DNA from: Streptococcus australis
GTDB taxonomy: Bacteria > Bacillota > Bacilli > Lactobacillales > Streptococcaceae
Assembly: GCF_003943615.1 (NCBI RefSeq)
Contig: NZ_RJPZ01000001.1
Coordinates: 244,481 to 308,480, forward strand
Length of the DNA stretch: 64,000 bases
Direction of reading: 5' to 3'
Shown: positions 45,818-55,879 of the stretch, piece after piece
Position numbering within the stretch: position 1 is the first letter of the stretch
Layout: each line of letters starts with the position of its first letter
The notes under the pieces: model-generated
What the model saw: the letters and a program-made list of their open reading frames with translations, nothing else
Database searches by the model: none
Told to the model about the DNA's origin: nothing
Program-made: the position numbers and the translations under genes

Positions 45818-48800
45818 TTATCGATAAATCGTTTTCATAGCAATACTTGCCAGATCATTTTCTAACTTCTCGTTTTTCTGGACGGAAACTCCTTTTAATT
45901 GGATGGTCTTTTTCTCCTCTTCATAGCGAATAACAACAGGATAGGGACCCGGATAGGCTTTTAAAATATCTAAAACTGCCCGATCCTCTTGGTGATCAAA
46001 CAATTGAATCCAAAAACGCTGATTGGTAGCTTCTTCTGTTTCCATCAAAATCATTTGGAGTCGACCATCTCTAGACTTTATTTTCCCCTTGAGATAGTAA
46101 TAGCCCTTCTCTCTTATTTTTGAACTATACTGGCGATAAGTTTCCGGAAAAAGAGTGACATCCATCTTCTTTTGGAGATCGGAAACTTGTAGAAAGGCCA
46201 TATTTTCCCCATTTTTTGTTCGAATCGTCCGGATTGATTGGACTTCGACTAGGATGGTGGCCTGTTCTCCTTCGCTTAAAGAAGCGATCGGCCGTACTGG
46301 TTGGCTACTTGCGGCTAGAATTTCCACTAGAGGATGAGGACTGAGACCGACCCCTATGACCCTTTGCTCCATTTCATACTTCTCAGCCTTGCTGTAGTCC
46401 TCGGCATCCATCCAGGAATAATTAGCTTCGCCAAATAAACTACCCAACTCATCTGCAAAAACAAATAGATTAGGAAGGTTCTGAAGGACTTTTCTTCGAT
46501 TCTTTTCAAAGCAGTCAAACAAGCCCAATTCTACCAGTGGCGTTAAAAGAGGAAGTTTGTGGTACTGACTGGGCAAGCGCAAGATAAAATCTTCAATACT
46601 CTCAAACGGACGTTGGTCAATAATCCAAAAGGCTAGATCTTTTGGAAGACCTTTGATATTCTTCATTCCTAGATAAATCTTCTGATCTTGGAACTTATCT
46701 TTATAAGGAATGGTATTAATGGTCAAAGGAGCCACTTGGAAGTTGAATTGCAATGCATCGGTCAAGTAATCACTGCTAGAGTAGTTGAGCATAATGTCAA
46801 AGAAGACATCTGGATAATGGACTTTAAAGTAGGCCAATTGGAAGGCCAGGGCTGAGTAAGCATAGGCATGGGAACGATTAAAGCCATAGCCAGCAAATTT
46901 TTCCATAATGGAAAACACTTGCTTGGCTTTTTCTGCACTATGTCCAAGAGCGATAGCCCCTTTGATAAAGTCATCTTCCATCCGATGCATTTCTGCCACG
47001 TTCTTTTTCCCCATGGCCCGTCTGAGGATATCGGCTTTTCCTAGACTAAAGCCAGCAAAGGTCTGGGCCACCTGCATGACTTGCTCCTGATAGAGCATGA
47101 TGCCATAAGTTGGTGCTAGAATCTCTTCCAAACTAGGATCGATCATATCGACCTTTTCCTTGCCATGCTTACGTTTAACGAAATTATCAATATAGTCACT
47201 AGCTCCTGGCCGGTTCAAGGAAGTCGTCGCAACAATTTCTTCAAAACAGCTAGGTTGAACTCGTCTCATCAAACGAATAGCTCCCGCTTGCTCAAACTGG
47301 AAGATACCCTTGGTATTGCCTGCAGCAAATAAAGCAATTGTTTCTGGATCCTCTAGAGGAATGTCCTCGATTTTAATATCCTTTTGATATTTTTCCTTCA
47401 CTGCTTCCTGCATCCGTTGAGCAAAGGTCAAATTTCGTAGTCCTAAGAAGTCCATCTTGAGCAAGCCATTAGCTTCAACACCATGGGCATCATATTGGGT
47501 CAGATTCATCTCCTCACCCATCTTGATCGGAATTTGATTGGTGAGGTCCTCTCCACTCATGACAACGCCTGCCGCATGAATCGACGTCTGACGCGGTTGC
47601 CCTTCAATCCTCTTCGCAATTTCAAATCCTTTACGGTATTCTGGGCGACTTTGAATGGCTTGACGAAATGCTAAATTCTTTTCATAAGCAGAGGCTAAGG
47701 TATCCCGCAAGCCGATCCGCTTGGTGAGGTTGGTTAACTCATATTCTGGGGTCCCAAATCTCTTAAAAACATCCCGAATGGCTTGCTTGGCCCCAAAAGT
47801 TGAGAAGGTCACAATTTGAGCCACGTGAGGACTACGGTAGCGATTTTTAACATACTGGATAAATTTGGGACGATAGACATCTGGAATATCAATATCAATA
47901 TCTGGCATTGTATAGCGCTCTAAGTTCAAAAAACGCTCAAAGAGAAGATTGTTCTTGACTGGATCAATCCCTGTAATATCCAAGGCATAGGCTACTAGAC
48001 TACCAACTGCTGATCCACGGCCCATCCCCATATAGTAACCTTGACTTCGTCCAAACCGTAATAAATCCCAGACAATCAAGAAGTAGTCATCAAAGCCCAT
48101 CTGATGGATGACAGCTAATTCATGACGCAAACGCTCTTGGTAAACCGTCTGGTCCAGCCCCTTGCTTCTCAAGCCCTCCTCAGCCAACTCACGCAATTCC
48201 TCGACTGCTGGTTTCTCTGGATTAAAACGGGGAAGCTTCAACTGCGTATCAATCTCATAATGAACAGTCGCAAGGGTCTTCTCTAGATAAGAAATACTAT
48301 CTGGATAATTATGAGCAAAGGCCCGCTCCAACTTTTCTGGTGGCAGTAACATCATAGAAGCGTCAACAGCTCCTACTTCCTTCAGACTGCAATTATTACG
48401 AATGGCATGGAGCATCTGAAGACTTTCCAAATCACTCGTAGAAAAATAGCGGACTGTATGGAGGGGGAAAACAGGACGAGAAAACTGTTTCGCTGGAGTA
48501 TCTGGAAAGACACCAATCGCAAAGTCTTGGCCCAAGTCTAAATACTCAATCCCTTCAAAATAGGGAACGATGATGGCTAGATCATCCAACAAGTGTTGAA
48601 AGGCCGACCAGTCAGTTGTCCCCATCATTTTCATGCTGGAAATCTTGATTAAATGTTTATAACCTACGGTACCTAACGCAAGCAAACGGATAGACAAAGG
48701 ACCCGTTGGTAAATCAACTTCCAAATCAAGACCTAGGACAGCTCCTATACCAGCTTTTTGGCACTCTTCTAAAAACTCGTAAGCCCCATACAAATTATCA

Positions 48801-48919
48801 ATATCCATGAGACCAATTTGTTGGTAACCCATTTCTTTGGCACGCTGAATATAGTCTCGAATAGAGACTAAACTGTCCATAAAGGTATAAACCGATTTTG
48901 TGTCCAGTTGTGTAATCAC
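45818..48919 (-). CDS. dnaE: DNA polymerase III alpha subunit DnaE
   Basis: A 1033-residue replicative or error-prone polymerase of the DnaE1/DnaE3 Gram-positive class, which extends primers before PolC takes over. An N-terminal PHP domain begins at QLDTKSVYTFMDSLVSI; the polymerase core has MGRGSAVGSLVAYALDITGIDP, MPDIDIDIPD and YQEQVMQVAQTFAGF. The C-terminal OB-fold is present. The start is GTG at 48919 with AAAGGAG six bases upstream. It is transcribed toward pfkA, with a gap of 84 bases. Confidence 0.96.
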   Translation of the reverse strand: MITQLDTKSVYTFMDSLVSIRDYIQRAKEMGYQQIGLMDIDNLYGAYEFLEECQKAGIGAVLGLDLEVDLPTGPLSIRLLALGTVGYKHLIKISSMKMMGTTDWSAFQHLLDDLAIIVPYFEGIEYLDLGQDFAIGVFPDTPAKQFSRPVFPLHTVRYFSTSDLESLQMLHAIRNNCSLKEVGAVDASMMLLPPEKLERAFAHNYPDSISYLEKTLATVHYEIDTQLKLPRFNPEKPAVEELRELAEEGLRSKGLDQTVYQERLRHELAVIHQMGFDDYFLIVWDLLRFGRSQGYYMGMGRGSAVGSLVAYALDITGIDPVKNNLLFERFLNLERYTMPDIDIDIPDVYRPKFIQYVKNRYRSPHVAQIVTFSTFGAKQAIRDVFKRFGTPEYELTNLTKRIGLRDTLASAYEKNLAFRQAIQSRPEYRKGFEIAKRIEGQPRQTSIHAAGVVMSGEDLTNQIPIKMGEEMNLTQYDAHGVEANGLLKMDFLGLRNLTFAQRMQEAVKEKYQKDIKIEDIPLEDPETIALFAAGNTKGIFQFEQAGAIRLMRRVQPSCFEEIVATTSLNRPGASDYIDNFVKRKHGKEKVDMIDPSLEEILAPTYGIMLYQEQVMQVAQTFAGFSLGKADILRRAMGKKNVAEMHRMEDDFIKGAIALGHSAEKAKQVFSIMEKFAGYGFNRSHAYAYSALAFQLAYFKVHYPDVFFDIMLNYSSSDYLTDALQFNFQVAPLTINTIPYKDKFQDQKIYLGMKNIKGLPKDLAFWIIDQRPFESIEDFILRLPSQYHKLPLLTPLVELGLFDCFEKNRRKVLQNLPNLFVFADELGSLFGEANYSWMDAEDYSKAEKYEMEQRVIGVGLSPHPLVEILAASSQPVRPIASLSEGEQATILVEVQSIRTIRTKNGENMAFLQVSDLQKKMDVTLFPETYRQYSSKIREKGYYYLKGKIKSRDGRLQMILMETEEATNQRFWIQLFDHQEDRAVLDILKAYPGPYPVVIRYEEEKKTIQLKGVSVQKNEKLENDLASIAMKTIYR

Positions 48920-49008
48920 CTTGCACTCCTTTTCGTCCGTTCTTACCTTCTATTATACAGGAAATCCGACAAAGAAGACACTCTTACCCATTGCCAATCC
49001 TGCCTAAC

Positions 49009-49032
49009 AAAAAAAACAGATCAACTGATCTG
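49009..49032 (-). terminator. Terminator after the tRNA-Ser gene
   Basis: The palindrome CAGATCA-GT-TGATCTG is followed by a run of eight T residues on the minus strand. Confidence 0.88.
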
Positions 49033-49047
49033 CTTTCCTTTCTCTTA

Positions 49048-49135
49048 CGGAAGACATGGGATTCGAACCCACGCACGCTGTTACACGCCTACCGCGTTTC
49101 CAACACGGCCTCTTAAGCCTCTTGAGTAATCTTCC
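49048..49135 (-). tRNA. tRNA-Ser (anticodon GGA)
   Basis: The acceptor arms GGAAGAT and GTCTTCC pair over seven base pairs, the anticodon loop is TTGGAAA with anticodon GGA (reads UCC and UCU), and the long variable arm and the T arm GGGTTCGAATCCC mark it as serine. Length is 88 bases including the discriminator G. Confidence 0.95.
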
Positions 49136-49269
49136 AAACTAGTATCCATTATACGGAAAAGCGCTCCTCCTGTCAACAAAAAATTTAGGAATCGCTCACA
49201 AGATATCATTGTTTGATAGATTTTAAAGAAACAAAAACGACAAGGACTTGTCGTTTACATATATAAAAA

Positions 49270-49614
49270 TGGAGCCGGTGGGAATCGAACCCACGTCCAA
49301 ACATCTGCCAACATATTTGTCTACAACCATAGGTTATGTATTGCTTTAACAGTTCCTCGACACATAACTCAAGCCAAGAAACTGCGAGTCTATCTATCTC
49401 TTATCAAACTGCTAGACAAAGTTTGATCGTATCTCGCTAAAATTAAGACCTGTCATCAGACACGAGCAATCCGAATCGGGTCACGCCTGCTGGTTTTTAG
49501 GCAGCTAGAGCGTAAGAAGTGTTATTTTTTGCAGTTATATTTAACTGAGCGTTTACGTCGCCACACGAGTCGCAAAATATGCCTCATAATGCCTGTCGAA
49601 TCCGTAACGACCCC
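49270..49614 (-). ncRNA. ssrA: Transfer-messenger RNA
   Basis: A 345-base tmRNA. Its tRNA-like ends are GGGGTCG and CGGCTCCA with T-arm GGTTCGATTCC, and the tag frame runs from GCA at 49530-49532 to TAA at 49497-49499, encoding AKNNTSYALAA, the streptococcal degradation tag. It rescues stalled ribosomes with SmpB, which is not encoded nearby. It lies alone between a tRNA gene and an ABC transporter. The promoter upstream is not strong by eye. Confidence 0.97.
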
Positions 49615-49661
49615 AAAATGATATAGTCCAGTGTATCATTTTTTGGGTAAAATGGCAAAAG

Positions 49662-49685
49662 AAAAAGAGGAATTCCTTCCTCTTT
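49662..49685 (-). terminator. Terminator after the ABC transporter genes
   Basis: AAAGAGGAA pairs with TTCCTCTTT over a short loop, followed by TTC-rich sequence on the minus strand, six bases past the permease stop. Confidence 0.8.
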
Positions 49686-49690
49686 CATTC

Positions 49691-50491
49691 TTATTGCAAG
49701 TTCAATTTGAATTTTGTTACATAATGAACGGTAAAGTACATCGCTACAATTTTCACTAGTTCATAGATATAAGCCGGAATAAAGTTAACAGCCAATACAT
49801 CACTAAGGGTATCATAATAGCCACTTGACAGATATGAAAGGCTGGTTAACTCCACAGTAGGAAACATTCTTCCAATGATGCTAAGAACAACCCAAAGAAT
49901 AAAACCAAAGACAAAGGCCATTACGACACGATGATTAATAAAGAGTTGGCCCAGTGAAATCGCACAATAGAGCATCAGAATCCCTGAAATGGTTGCTAAC
50001 AATTGGAAAAACAAGGTTTGCCAAAACAGAGGGCCACCAATACGTTCAAGAAGTAAACCAAGCACCTCAAAGATATTCTGTTGTTGAGAAAGTCCAATTA
50101 CACCTAGGAAAATAACCAAAGAAAGGACCAAGCTAATAAAACAGAAGATACTCCAAATCAAAGCAGATGTAGCTTTTGCAAGTAAAACGGTATGAGAGCC
50201 AGTTGGCAAAGTCCAGGTCAAATAACCTTCTCGACCAAAAATATTATTGTAAAAACGACGAATAATAATGATATAGTTGGTCAAGGTCAACCCAATGTAA
50301 CCCGCAAAAATAACCAGAGCAACAATTCCCACAATCGTATAGGTTGTATCTGCTGTATAACTTGCTGCGCCAGTAATAACACTAGAAGCTAATAAACCAG
50401 CAAAAATAGCGAGAATAGCAAGCACACCCGAAATAATGAGATACCACTTATAGGTTGCTTTTATTTCATATTTCATTAATTTCCCAAACAT
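49691..50491 (-). CDS. ABC transporter permease
   Basis: A 266-residue membrane protein with about six segments. It begins MFGKLMKYEIKATYKWYL, typical of small ABC-2-type exporter permeases; FGREGYLTWTLPTGSHTVLLAKATSALIW is a family-like stretch. The substrate is unknown and could be a peptide, lipid or drug. It forms a pair with the ATPase gene nine bases upstream, with no regulator gene adjoining. Confidence 0.82.
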   Translation of the reverse strand: MFGKLMKYEIKATYKWYLIISGVLAILAIFAGLLASSVITGAASYTADTTYTIVGIVALVIFAGYIGLTLTNYIIIIRRFYNNIFGREGYLTWTLPTGSHTVLLAKATSALIWSIFCFISLVLSLVIFLGVIGLSQQQNIFEVLGLLLERIGGPLFWQTLFFQLLATISGILMLYCAISLGQLFINHRVVMAFVFGFILWVVLSIIGRMFPTVELTSLSYLSSGYYDTLSDVLAVNFIPAYIYELVKIVAMYFTVHYVTKFKLNLQ

Positions 50492-50500
50492 AAGAACCTC

Positions 50501-51208
50501 CTAATACATTCTAAATTGTTCACGGAAGATCTCATCAATCGATTTACCGTATTGATTGCGAAGGACAGTTGTATTTTCATGCAATAGAATACGACCTTGA
50601 TTGATAAAGAGTGCTTCATCCAAGACTTGTTCAACATCCGCAATTAAGTGAGTTGAAATCAATACGGATGAATTTGGACGACGATTTTGAATGATGGTTC
50701 TAAGGATGTAGTCACGCGCAGCAGGGTCCACTCCACCAATTGGTTCATCAAGAATGTACAAATCCGCTTCGCGGCTCATAACCAAAATTAATTGAACTTT
50801 TTCTTTATTCCCTTTAGAGAGTTGTTTCAATTTTTGCTCGGGATGTAAATGTAAATCATTTAGCAATTGATAAGCACGTTGCACATTGAAATCCTTGTAG
50901 AAGTCTTGGAAGAAACGAAGGGTTTCTGAAATCTTCATATTCTCATCCAAATAAGTTGTATCTGGTAAATAAGAAACGACTTGTTTGGTTTTTGCAGACG
51001 GTACTTGGCCATGGATGTAGACATTACCTGAAGTAGGTTGCAAGAGCCCATTCACTAATTTAATAATGGTGGTTTTCCCACTTCCGTTTGGTCCTAACAA
51101 ACCAATGATACGACCCGGTTGAATATTGACACTCACATCATATAAGGCAATATGTTTACCATACACTTTTTGAACATGGTCTAAGTAGACCAAAGGGTAC
51201 TGATTCAT
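50501..51208 (-). CDS. ABC transporter ATP-binding protein
   Basis: A 235-residue ABC ATPase with Walker A GPNGSGKTTIIKL, a variant signature LSKGNKEKVQLIL in place of LSGGQ, and Walker B LYILDEPIGGVDP. The LSKG signature and the short partner recall the YtrB/BcrA class of exporters. H-loop VLISTHLIADVE is intact. It is transcribed before its permease in a two-gene operon. Confidence 0.88.
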   Translation of the reverse strand: MNQYPLVYLDHVQKVYGKHIALYDVSVNIQPGRIIGLLGPNGSGKTTIIKLVNGLLQPTSGNVYIHGQVPSAKTKQVVSYLPDTTYLDENMKISETLRFFQDFYKDFNVQRAYQLLNDLHLHPEQKLKQLSKGNKEKVQLILVMSREADLYILDEPIGGVDPAARDYILRTIIQNRRPNSSVLISTHLIADVEQVLDEALFINQGRILLHENTTVLRNQYGKSIDEIFREQFRMY

Positions 51209-51325
51209 AATCTTCTCCTTAATTTAATAATGATTCTATTATAACCTTACTAAGAAGTGATTGCAAGATATAATCGGAAAAGAAAATCGAATATTCGTAC
51301 TATTTGATAATCAAATCATCTATCC

Positions 51326-51356
51326 AAAAAAAGGAGAAACATCCGTCCCTCCTTTA
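51326..51356 (-). terminator. Terminator after the DUF59 gene
   Basis: AAAGGAG pairs with CTCCTTT over about 12 bases of loop, followed by a T-run on the minus strand, just past the DUF59 stop at 51365. Confidence 0.72.
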
Positions 51357-51364
51357 AAGTAATC

Positions 51365-51694
51365 TTATTTGATTCCTAAAGCAATCCGCGCATAGCGGCT
51401 CATCTTTTCAACCGTCCAAGCTGGATACCAGACCAATTTTACATCTACCTTAGTCACTTCTTCCATTCCTGTTAAGGCATCATAAATCTGATCCGTCAGC
51501 AAGTCTGCCAATGGACAACCCATAGTGGTTAGGGTCATATCGATTTCTGTTTCACCAGTTTCACCATCAAACCGAATTTCGTAGACCAAACCAAGGTTGA
51601 CAATATCAATACCTAATTCCGGATCGATAACCTGCTCTAGATTTTCAAGAATACGGTTTTTAATTTGTTCGATTTCTTCAGTCGTATAACTCAT
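51365..51694 (-). CDS. MIP18/DUF59 metal-sulfur cluster assembly factor (SufT-like)
   Basis: A 109-residue protein that probably helps load iron-sulfur clusters. It has the family motif DPELGIDIVNLGLVYEI near 23-39, the conserved Cys in TTMGCPLADLL and the C-terminal VKLVWYPAWTVEKMSRYARIALG. The start is ATG 51694 behind AAGGAG-type sequence. It follows rpoD on the same strand but is separated from it by an array of hairpin units, so its share of the dnaG-rpoD transcript may vary. Confidence 0.87.
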   Translation of the reverse strand: MSYTTEEIEQIKNRILENLEQVIDPELGIDIVNLGLVYEIRFDGETGETEIDMTLTTMGCPLADLLTDQIYDALTGMEEVTKVDVKLVWYPAWTVEKMSRYARIALGIK

Positions 51695-51785
51695 TCTTCA
51701 CTCCTTCATCCTTGGGTTCATCCCTAAGAAGAATTTCTTTGTTTACGGGAACCCCAATATTAAGGGTACTCTATAAAAGACCGCC

Positions 51786-51931
51786 CGAACCTGGGTCGCT
51801 TTTTTATGTCTAGGCGACCGTTAAAAATGTCAACTGGGCATTCCTCGCTTCCGAATTTCTCGGCTCGGGTTAAAAAGGTCCACTGAATCTGGCCACTCTC
51901 TTGTTTTTGGGTGGCCGTTAAAAAGATCCAC
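51786..51931 (-). repeat. Tandem array of three 48-49 bp hairpin units
   Basis: Units begin at 51931, 51883 and 51834 on the minus strand, each with a near-identical 15-base head (GTGGATCTTTTTAAC, GTGGACCTTTTTAAC, GTTGACATTTTTAAC). Each head is followed by its own hairpin: GGCCAC/GTGGCC, CCGA/TCGG, GGTCGC/GCGACC, with 10-14-base loops. A decayed fourth head, GGCGGTCTTTTATAG, follows at 51785. The stems differ, but heads match, so pairing rather than sequence is kept. There is no spacer between units, so it is not CRISPR. Confidence 0.72.
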
Positions 51932-51942
51932 AGGATCTTTTT
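51920..51942 (-). terminator. rpoD terminator
   Basis: AAAAAGATCC and GGATCTTTTT pair over a three-base loop and overlap the rpoD stop codon. The hairpin is also the head of the first unit of the tandem array. Confidence 0.8.
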
Positions 51943-53053
51943 AATCCTCTATAAAATCACGCAATGGTTTGCTTCTGCTTGGGTGGCGCAGTTTGCGGAG
52001 GGCTTTGGCTTCGATCTGACGGATCCGTTCACGGGTCACGTTAAAGACTTTCCCAACATCTTCCAAGGTCCGCATTTTACCATCATCCAAACCAAAACGT
52101 AAACGAAGGACATTTTCTTCCCGGTCGGTAAGAGTATCAAGGACTTCATCCAATTGTTCGCGTAGTACCATACGAGTGGTGTAATCTACTGGATTTTCAA
52201 TCACTTCGTCTTCGATAAAATCTCCCAAATGGCTATCGTCCTCTTCCCCAATTGGTGTTTCAAGAGAAACAGGTTCTTGGGCAATCTTCAAGATTTCGCG
52301 CACCTTATCAGGTGTCATATCCATGCGTTCCGCAATTTGTTCTGGTGTAGGATCTTGTCCCAATTCTTGCAAGAGGTTGCGTTGTTCACGAACCAACTTG
52401 TTAATAGTTTCTACCATGTGGACAGGAATACGAATGGTACGAGCCTGGTCTGCAATGGCACGGGTGATAGCCTGACGAATCCACCAAGTCGCATAAGTAG
52501 AGAACTTGAATCCTTTGGTATAGTCAAACTTATCAACGGCCTTCATCAAGCCCATGTTTCCTTCTTGGATCAAATCCAAGAATTGCATCCCACGACCAAC
52601 ATAGCGCTTCGCAATAGAAACAACCAAACGAAGGTTGGCTTCTGCCAAACGTTGCTTAGCTTCCAAATCTCCTTGTTCCACCAAGATAGCCAATTCTTGC
52701 TCTTCTTCATTGGTCAAAAGAGGAACGACCCCAATTTCCTTCAAGTACATCCGTACTGGGTCATTGACTTTAGCAGAGTTGCTTCCAAGCAATTCCTCAT
52801 CTGTCAACTCTGGTTCTTCTTCTTCGTTGTTCAGGACACGCGCACTTGGATTTCCTTCTTTATCAGTGATGGAAATCCCAGCATCTTGAATCCGTTGCAA
52901 CAAATCATCAATTCCATTGGCATCCAAAGTAAAAGGAATGACCAATTGATCATTGATTTCATCATCTGTTGCAGTACCACTTTTCTTATGACTACGAATA
53001 AACTCTGCAATTTGGACATCTAAAGTTGTGATATCTTTTTGTTCTTTCGCCAT
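51941..53053 (-). CDS. rpoD: Primary sigma factor RpoD/SigA
   Basis: The housekeeping sigma factor, 370 residues. Region 1.1 is Gly-poor and acidic, region 1.2 begins [18 protein letters not shown], region 2 has [37 protein letters not shown] for the -10 element, and region 4 ends [33 protein letters not shown] for -35 binding. It is next to dnaG with a two-base gap in the classic macromolecular-synthesis operon. Confidence 0.97.
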   Translation of the reverse strand: MAKEQKDITTLDVQIAEFIRSHKKSGTATDDEINDQLVIPFTLDANGIDDLLQRIQDAGISITDKEGNPSARVLNNEEEEPELTDEELLGSNSAKVNDPVRMYLKEIGVVPLLTNEEEQELAILVEQGDLEAKQRLAEANLRLVVSIAKRYVGRGMQFLDLIQEGNMGLMKAVDKFDYTKGFKFSTYATWWIRQAITRAIADQARTIRIPVHMVETINKLVREQRNLLQELGQDPTPEQIAERMDMTPDKVREILKIAQEPVSLETPIGEEDDSHLGDFIEDEVIENPVDYTTRMVLREQLDEVLDTLTDREENVLRLRFGLDDGKMRTLEDVGKVFNVTRERIRQIEAKALRKLRHPSRSKPLRDFIED

Positions 53054-53055
53054 TC

Positions 53056-54843
53056 CTACTCCATTCTTCTTTTTTGAGCGATTAGTCGCTCGAGTTCCAA
53101 TAAAGCCTGATCTGCATCTCCACTGTGAGACGCTTCTCGAACTTTTTTCCCTATTTGTTGACTTTCTTTACGGAGAAGCTCACGTTTTCTCGTTTCTTCC
53201 ACTTCTTCCAGCTCATTCTCCGCTATTTCATCCGGTAAATTTTCTTCTAACATCAGATACCAGGCTCGTTGGACTTCCTCTGTCTGCTCTGACAAATCCT
53301 GCGATGTCACTTCTCCATTTTTGCAAAGAAGTTGGTACAAGGTTTGCAAGGCAGGGGTATCAAATGAAAAATCTGTCCGAAGACGATATTCATTCAAAAC
53401 ATAAGGAAAAGCGTTCATCCGATGAAGAAGATGATTCTCAGCCCGAACCAGGCGAGGCAACTGCTTCTGTACAATAGTTGGACTAGCAACTGGAGCCTGT
53501 GTATGGATTGGCCCTTGATCCTGACGCTGACTCCGCATCTGAAGACGACTAGCATTAACCGTTTGTTCCACCTGCAAATAATCAAAATCAACTAAGAGGT
53601 CGGCTAATTTATAAATGTAGGTGTTTTGTGCCGTTACAGAAGGTGTCTGAGCAATTAAAGGAGCCATTTTCTCAACAAATTCAATCTGCGCCTGCAAATT
53701 TTCAATATTGTCTGGCTTCCAATAATCCATGAGAAATTCTACGCGGCTAAGACGTGTTTTTTCCAATAAGTCTGCTAAAGCTTGCGGTGAATTCTTTTTG
53801 AGATACTCATCAGGGTCCATCTGATCAGGAATTTGGACAACCTCTACCTCCTGTTTTTCCAGAACCTCTATAGCCTTTGCTGTCGCTAGCTTTCCCGCTT
53901 TATCTCCATCATAAGCCAAAATCACTTTTTTGGTAAATTTGCTGAGATGGGCCACATGTTCCTGCGTGAGAGCTGTCCCCATGGAAGCAACCGCATTCTC
54001 AATCCCAGCCCGGTAGGCTGCGATGACATCCATGAATCCTTCCATCAGGTAAAGTTCATGGTTCTTCTTCGCAACCTGCTTGGCCTTATCCAAATGGTAC
54101 AACTCATAACTCTTATTAAAGAGGAGCGTACTACGGCTATTCTTATATTTCCCCTGAGGCTTTGTCCCTTCAGCTTGTTCACGCCAAAGTCGACCAGAAA
54201 AAGCAATGACTCGGCCAGTATCGTCCGATAAGGGAAACATGATGCGATCTTGAAAAGCATCATACATAGTCCCCATATCACTAATATGAAAGAGACCCGA
54301 CTCGGCCATAATGTTTTCTGAAAACTTTCCAGAAACACTCTGATACAGATAATTCCCTTCTGCTGGTGCTAGTCCAATTTGAAAATGCCGAAGCACCTCA
54401 TCATCAAGACCACGATCATAAAGGTATTGCCGAGCAGCCTCTCCCATCTTTGTCGTCATCAGGATCGCATGATAGAATTTGGCAGCCTCTTGATGAATCT
54501 CATAAAAGGGTTGTTTTCCATCTGCTTGCTGTGCCCTGGACTGAGATGGAGCAAGAGCTTGCACCTGAATGCCTACCTGATCTCCAACAATTTGAACAGC
54601 TTCCATGAAGGAGACACCACGATAGTCTTCGATAAACTTAAAAACATCGCCTGATTTGCCACAACCAAAACAATGATAGAACTGTTTATCCTCGACTACA
54701 TTAAAAGAAGGCGTCTTTTCACCATGAAAAGGACAGAGACCTAAAAAGTTTCGTCCTGCCTTTGTCAATTGAACGACTTCTCCGATTACATCTACAATAT
54801 TCACACTGTTTTTAATTTCTGAAATCAGTTGTTTGTCAACCAT
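53056..54843 (-). CDS. dnaG: DNA primase
   Basis: Synthesises RNA primers at the replication fork. The 595 residues hold the zinc-binding CHC2 domain ([11 protein letters not shown]...CFGCGKSGD), the TOPRIM core with [28 protein letters not shown] and AYDGDKAGK, and a C-terminal helicase-binding domain. I choose ATG 54843, behind GGAGG eight bases upstream and in the usual position ([21 protein letters not shown]); a longer in-frame start upstream is not conserved. Confidence 0.96.
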   Translation of the reverse strand: MVDKQLISEIKNSVNIVDVIGEVVQLTKAGRNFLGLCPFHGEKTPSFNVVEDKQFYHCFGCGKSGDVFKFIEDYRGVSFMEAVQIVGDQVGIQVQALAPSQSRAQQADGKQPFYEIHQEAAKFYHAILMTTKMGEAARQYLYDRGLDDEVLRHFQIGLAPAEGNYLYQSVSGKFSENIMAESGLFHISDMGTMYDAFQDRIMFPLSDDTGRVIAFSGRLWREQAEGTKPQGKYKNSRSTLLFNKSYELYHLDKAKQVAKKNHELYLMEGFMDVIAAYRAGIENAVASMGTALTQEHVAHLSKFTKKVILAYDGDKAGKLATAKAIEVLEKQEVEVVQIPDQMDPDEYLKKNSPQALADLLEKTRLSRVEFLMDYWKPDNIENLQAQIEFVEKMAPLIAQTPSVTAQNTYIYKLADLLVDFDYLQVEQTVNASRLQMRSQRQDQGPIHTQAPVASPTIVQKQLPRLVRAENHLLHRMNAFPYVLNEYRLRTDFSFDTPALQTLYQLLCKNGEVTSQDLSEQTEEVQRAWYLMLEENLPDEIAENELEEVEETRKRELLRKESQQIGKKVREASHSGDADQALLELERLIAQKRRME

Positions 54844-55002
54844 AAACAGTGCCTCCATTTTACCATAGAATATCATTAACTATTTTAAACTAATTTTTGT
54901 CAATTGTAAATCATTCAGATTGATTTTCACCCTATTTTTCTATAGTTTTGAAAGCCTCTATTTTTCTTAAATCAACTTTTTAAAAAAATTTGAGCATATT
55001 TA

Positions 55003-55031
55003 TTGAATACGAAAAAATTTTCAGTTATACT
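55003..55031 (+). promoter_or_regulatory. mscL promoter
   Basis: TTGAAT (55003-55008) and TATACT (55026-55031) are 17 bases apart, about 40 bases before the ATG of mscL. Confidence 0.78.
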
Positions 55032-55071
55032 ATGCTCTGTAAAATTTATTATGAAAGGACATATTTAGGAT

Positions 55072-55452
55072 ATGTTAAAAGAATTGAAAGCTTTTCTCCT
55101 TCGTGGGAACGTTGTTGACCTTGCTGTTGCAGTTATTATCGGAGCTGCATTTGGAGCTATCGTTACATCATTTGTAAACGACATCATCACTCCACTTATT
55201 TTGAACCCAGCTTTGAAAGCTGCTGGTGTTGAAAAAATTGCTGAATTGACATGGAATGGTGTTGCTTACGGTAGCTTCTTGAGCGCTGTTATCAACTTCC
55301 TTGTTATCGGTACTGTTCTTTTCTTCGTAGTGAAAGCTGCTGAAAAAGCTCAAAACCTTGGTAAAAAGGAAGAAGCTACTGAAGAAGAAGTTGCTGCTCC
55401 TACTCAAGAAGAGTTGCTTGCTGAAATCCGCGACTTGCTTGCAAACAAATAA
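55072..55452 (+). CDS. mscL: Large-conductance mechanosensitive channel
   Basis: A 126-residue homopentameric channel that opens under membrane tension in osmotic downshock. TM1 is preceded by MLKELKAFLLRGNVVDLAVAVIIGAAFG, with the conserved pore motif, and TM2 is SFLSAVINFLVIGTVLFFVV. The acidic C-terminal bundle follows (EEATEEEVAAPT). It is monocistronic between convergent dnaG-side sequence and rpsU, with its own promoter and terminator. Confidence 0.95.
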   Translation: MLKELKAFLLRGNVVDLAVAVIIGAAFGAIVTSFVNDIITPLILNPALKAAGVEKIAELTWNGVAYGSFLSAVINFLVIGTVLFFVVKAAEKAQNLGKKEEATEEEVAAPTQEELLAEIRDLLANK

Positions 55453-55463
55453 TTAAACAAAAA

Positions 55464-55499
55464 GACCCGATCTTCTAATTTGAAGGTCGGCTTTTTTTG
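55464..55499 (+). terminator. Terminator after mscL
   Basis: GACCCGATCTTC pairs with GAAGGTCGGC followed by a T-run. Confidence 0.87.
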
Positions 55500-55521
55500 T
55501 CTTCGATTTTTCTAGAGAAAA

Positions 55522-55545
55522 CAAAAAACAGACCGAAGTCTGTTC
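55522..55545 (-). terminator. rpsU terminator
   Basis: AACAGAC pairs with GTCTGTT over a TTCG tetraloop, followed by TTTTTG on the minus strand. Confidence 0.88.
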
Positions 55546-55555
55546 TTGTATTCAA

Positions 55556-55732
55556 TTAGAATTTTTTACGTTTACGAGCTGCTTCTGATTTACGTTTACG
55601 TTTTACAGAAGGTTTTTCATAGAATTCACGTTTGCGTGTTTCTTGAAGAGTACCAGCTTTAGTAACCGCGCGTTTGAAACGACGAAGAGCATCGTCAAGA
55701 GATTCATTCTTACGTACTACTGTTTTTGACAT
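55556..55732 (-). CDS. rpsU: 30S ribosomal protein S21
   Basis: A 58-residue basic ribosomal protein, [20 protein letters not shown], ending in a run of Lys and Arg. ATG 55732 has GGGAGTG upstream and gives the usual S21 length; an in-frame start upstream would add eight residues. It is near dnaG, as in other low-GC genomes. Confidence 0.96.
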
Positions 55733-55879
55733 GTTTTTCACTCCCTTCAAGTTCAAGATCTATTCTATTCTACACGGAATTCTATAGATTGTCAAGAAAA
55801 AGTTAAAGGAATTCATCTCTTGTCACTAGCTAAACGTTTATCAAATCTGTTCGAGGATTCATTCTTTTCTGAACTCCTG

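Noticed and set aside
51786-51931. A CRISPR array downstream of rpoD
   Set aside because: Units of 48-49 bp abut with no variable spacers between constant repeats, the variable part is a paired stem, and no cas gene is in the window.
52229-53023. A 264-codon plus-strand frame opposite rpoD
   Set aside because: Antisense to the conserved sigma factor; no ribosome site and no domain.
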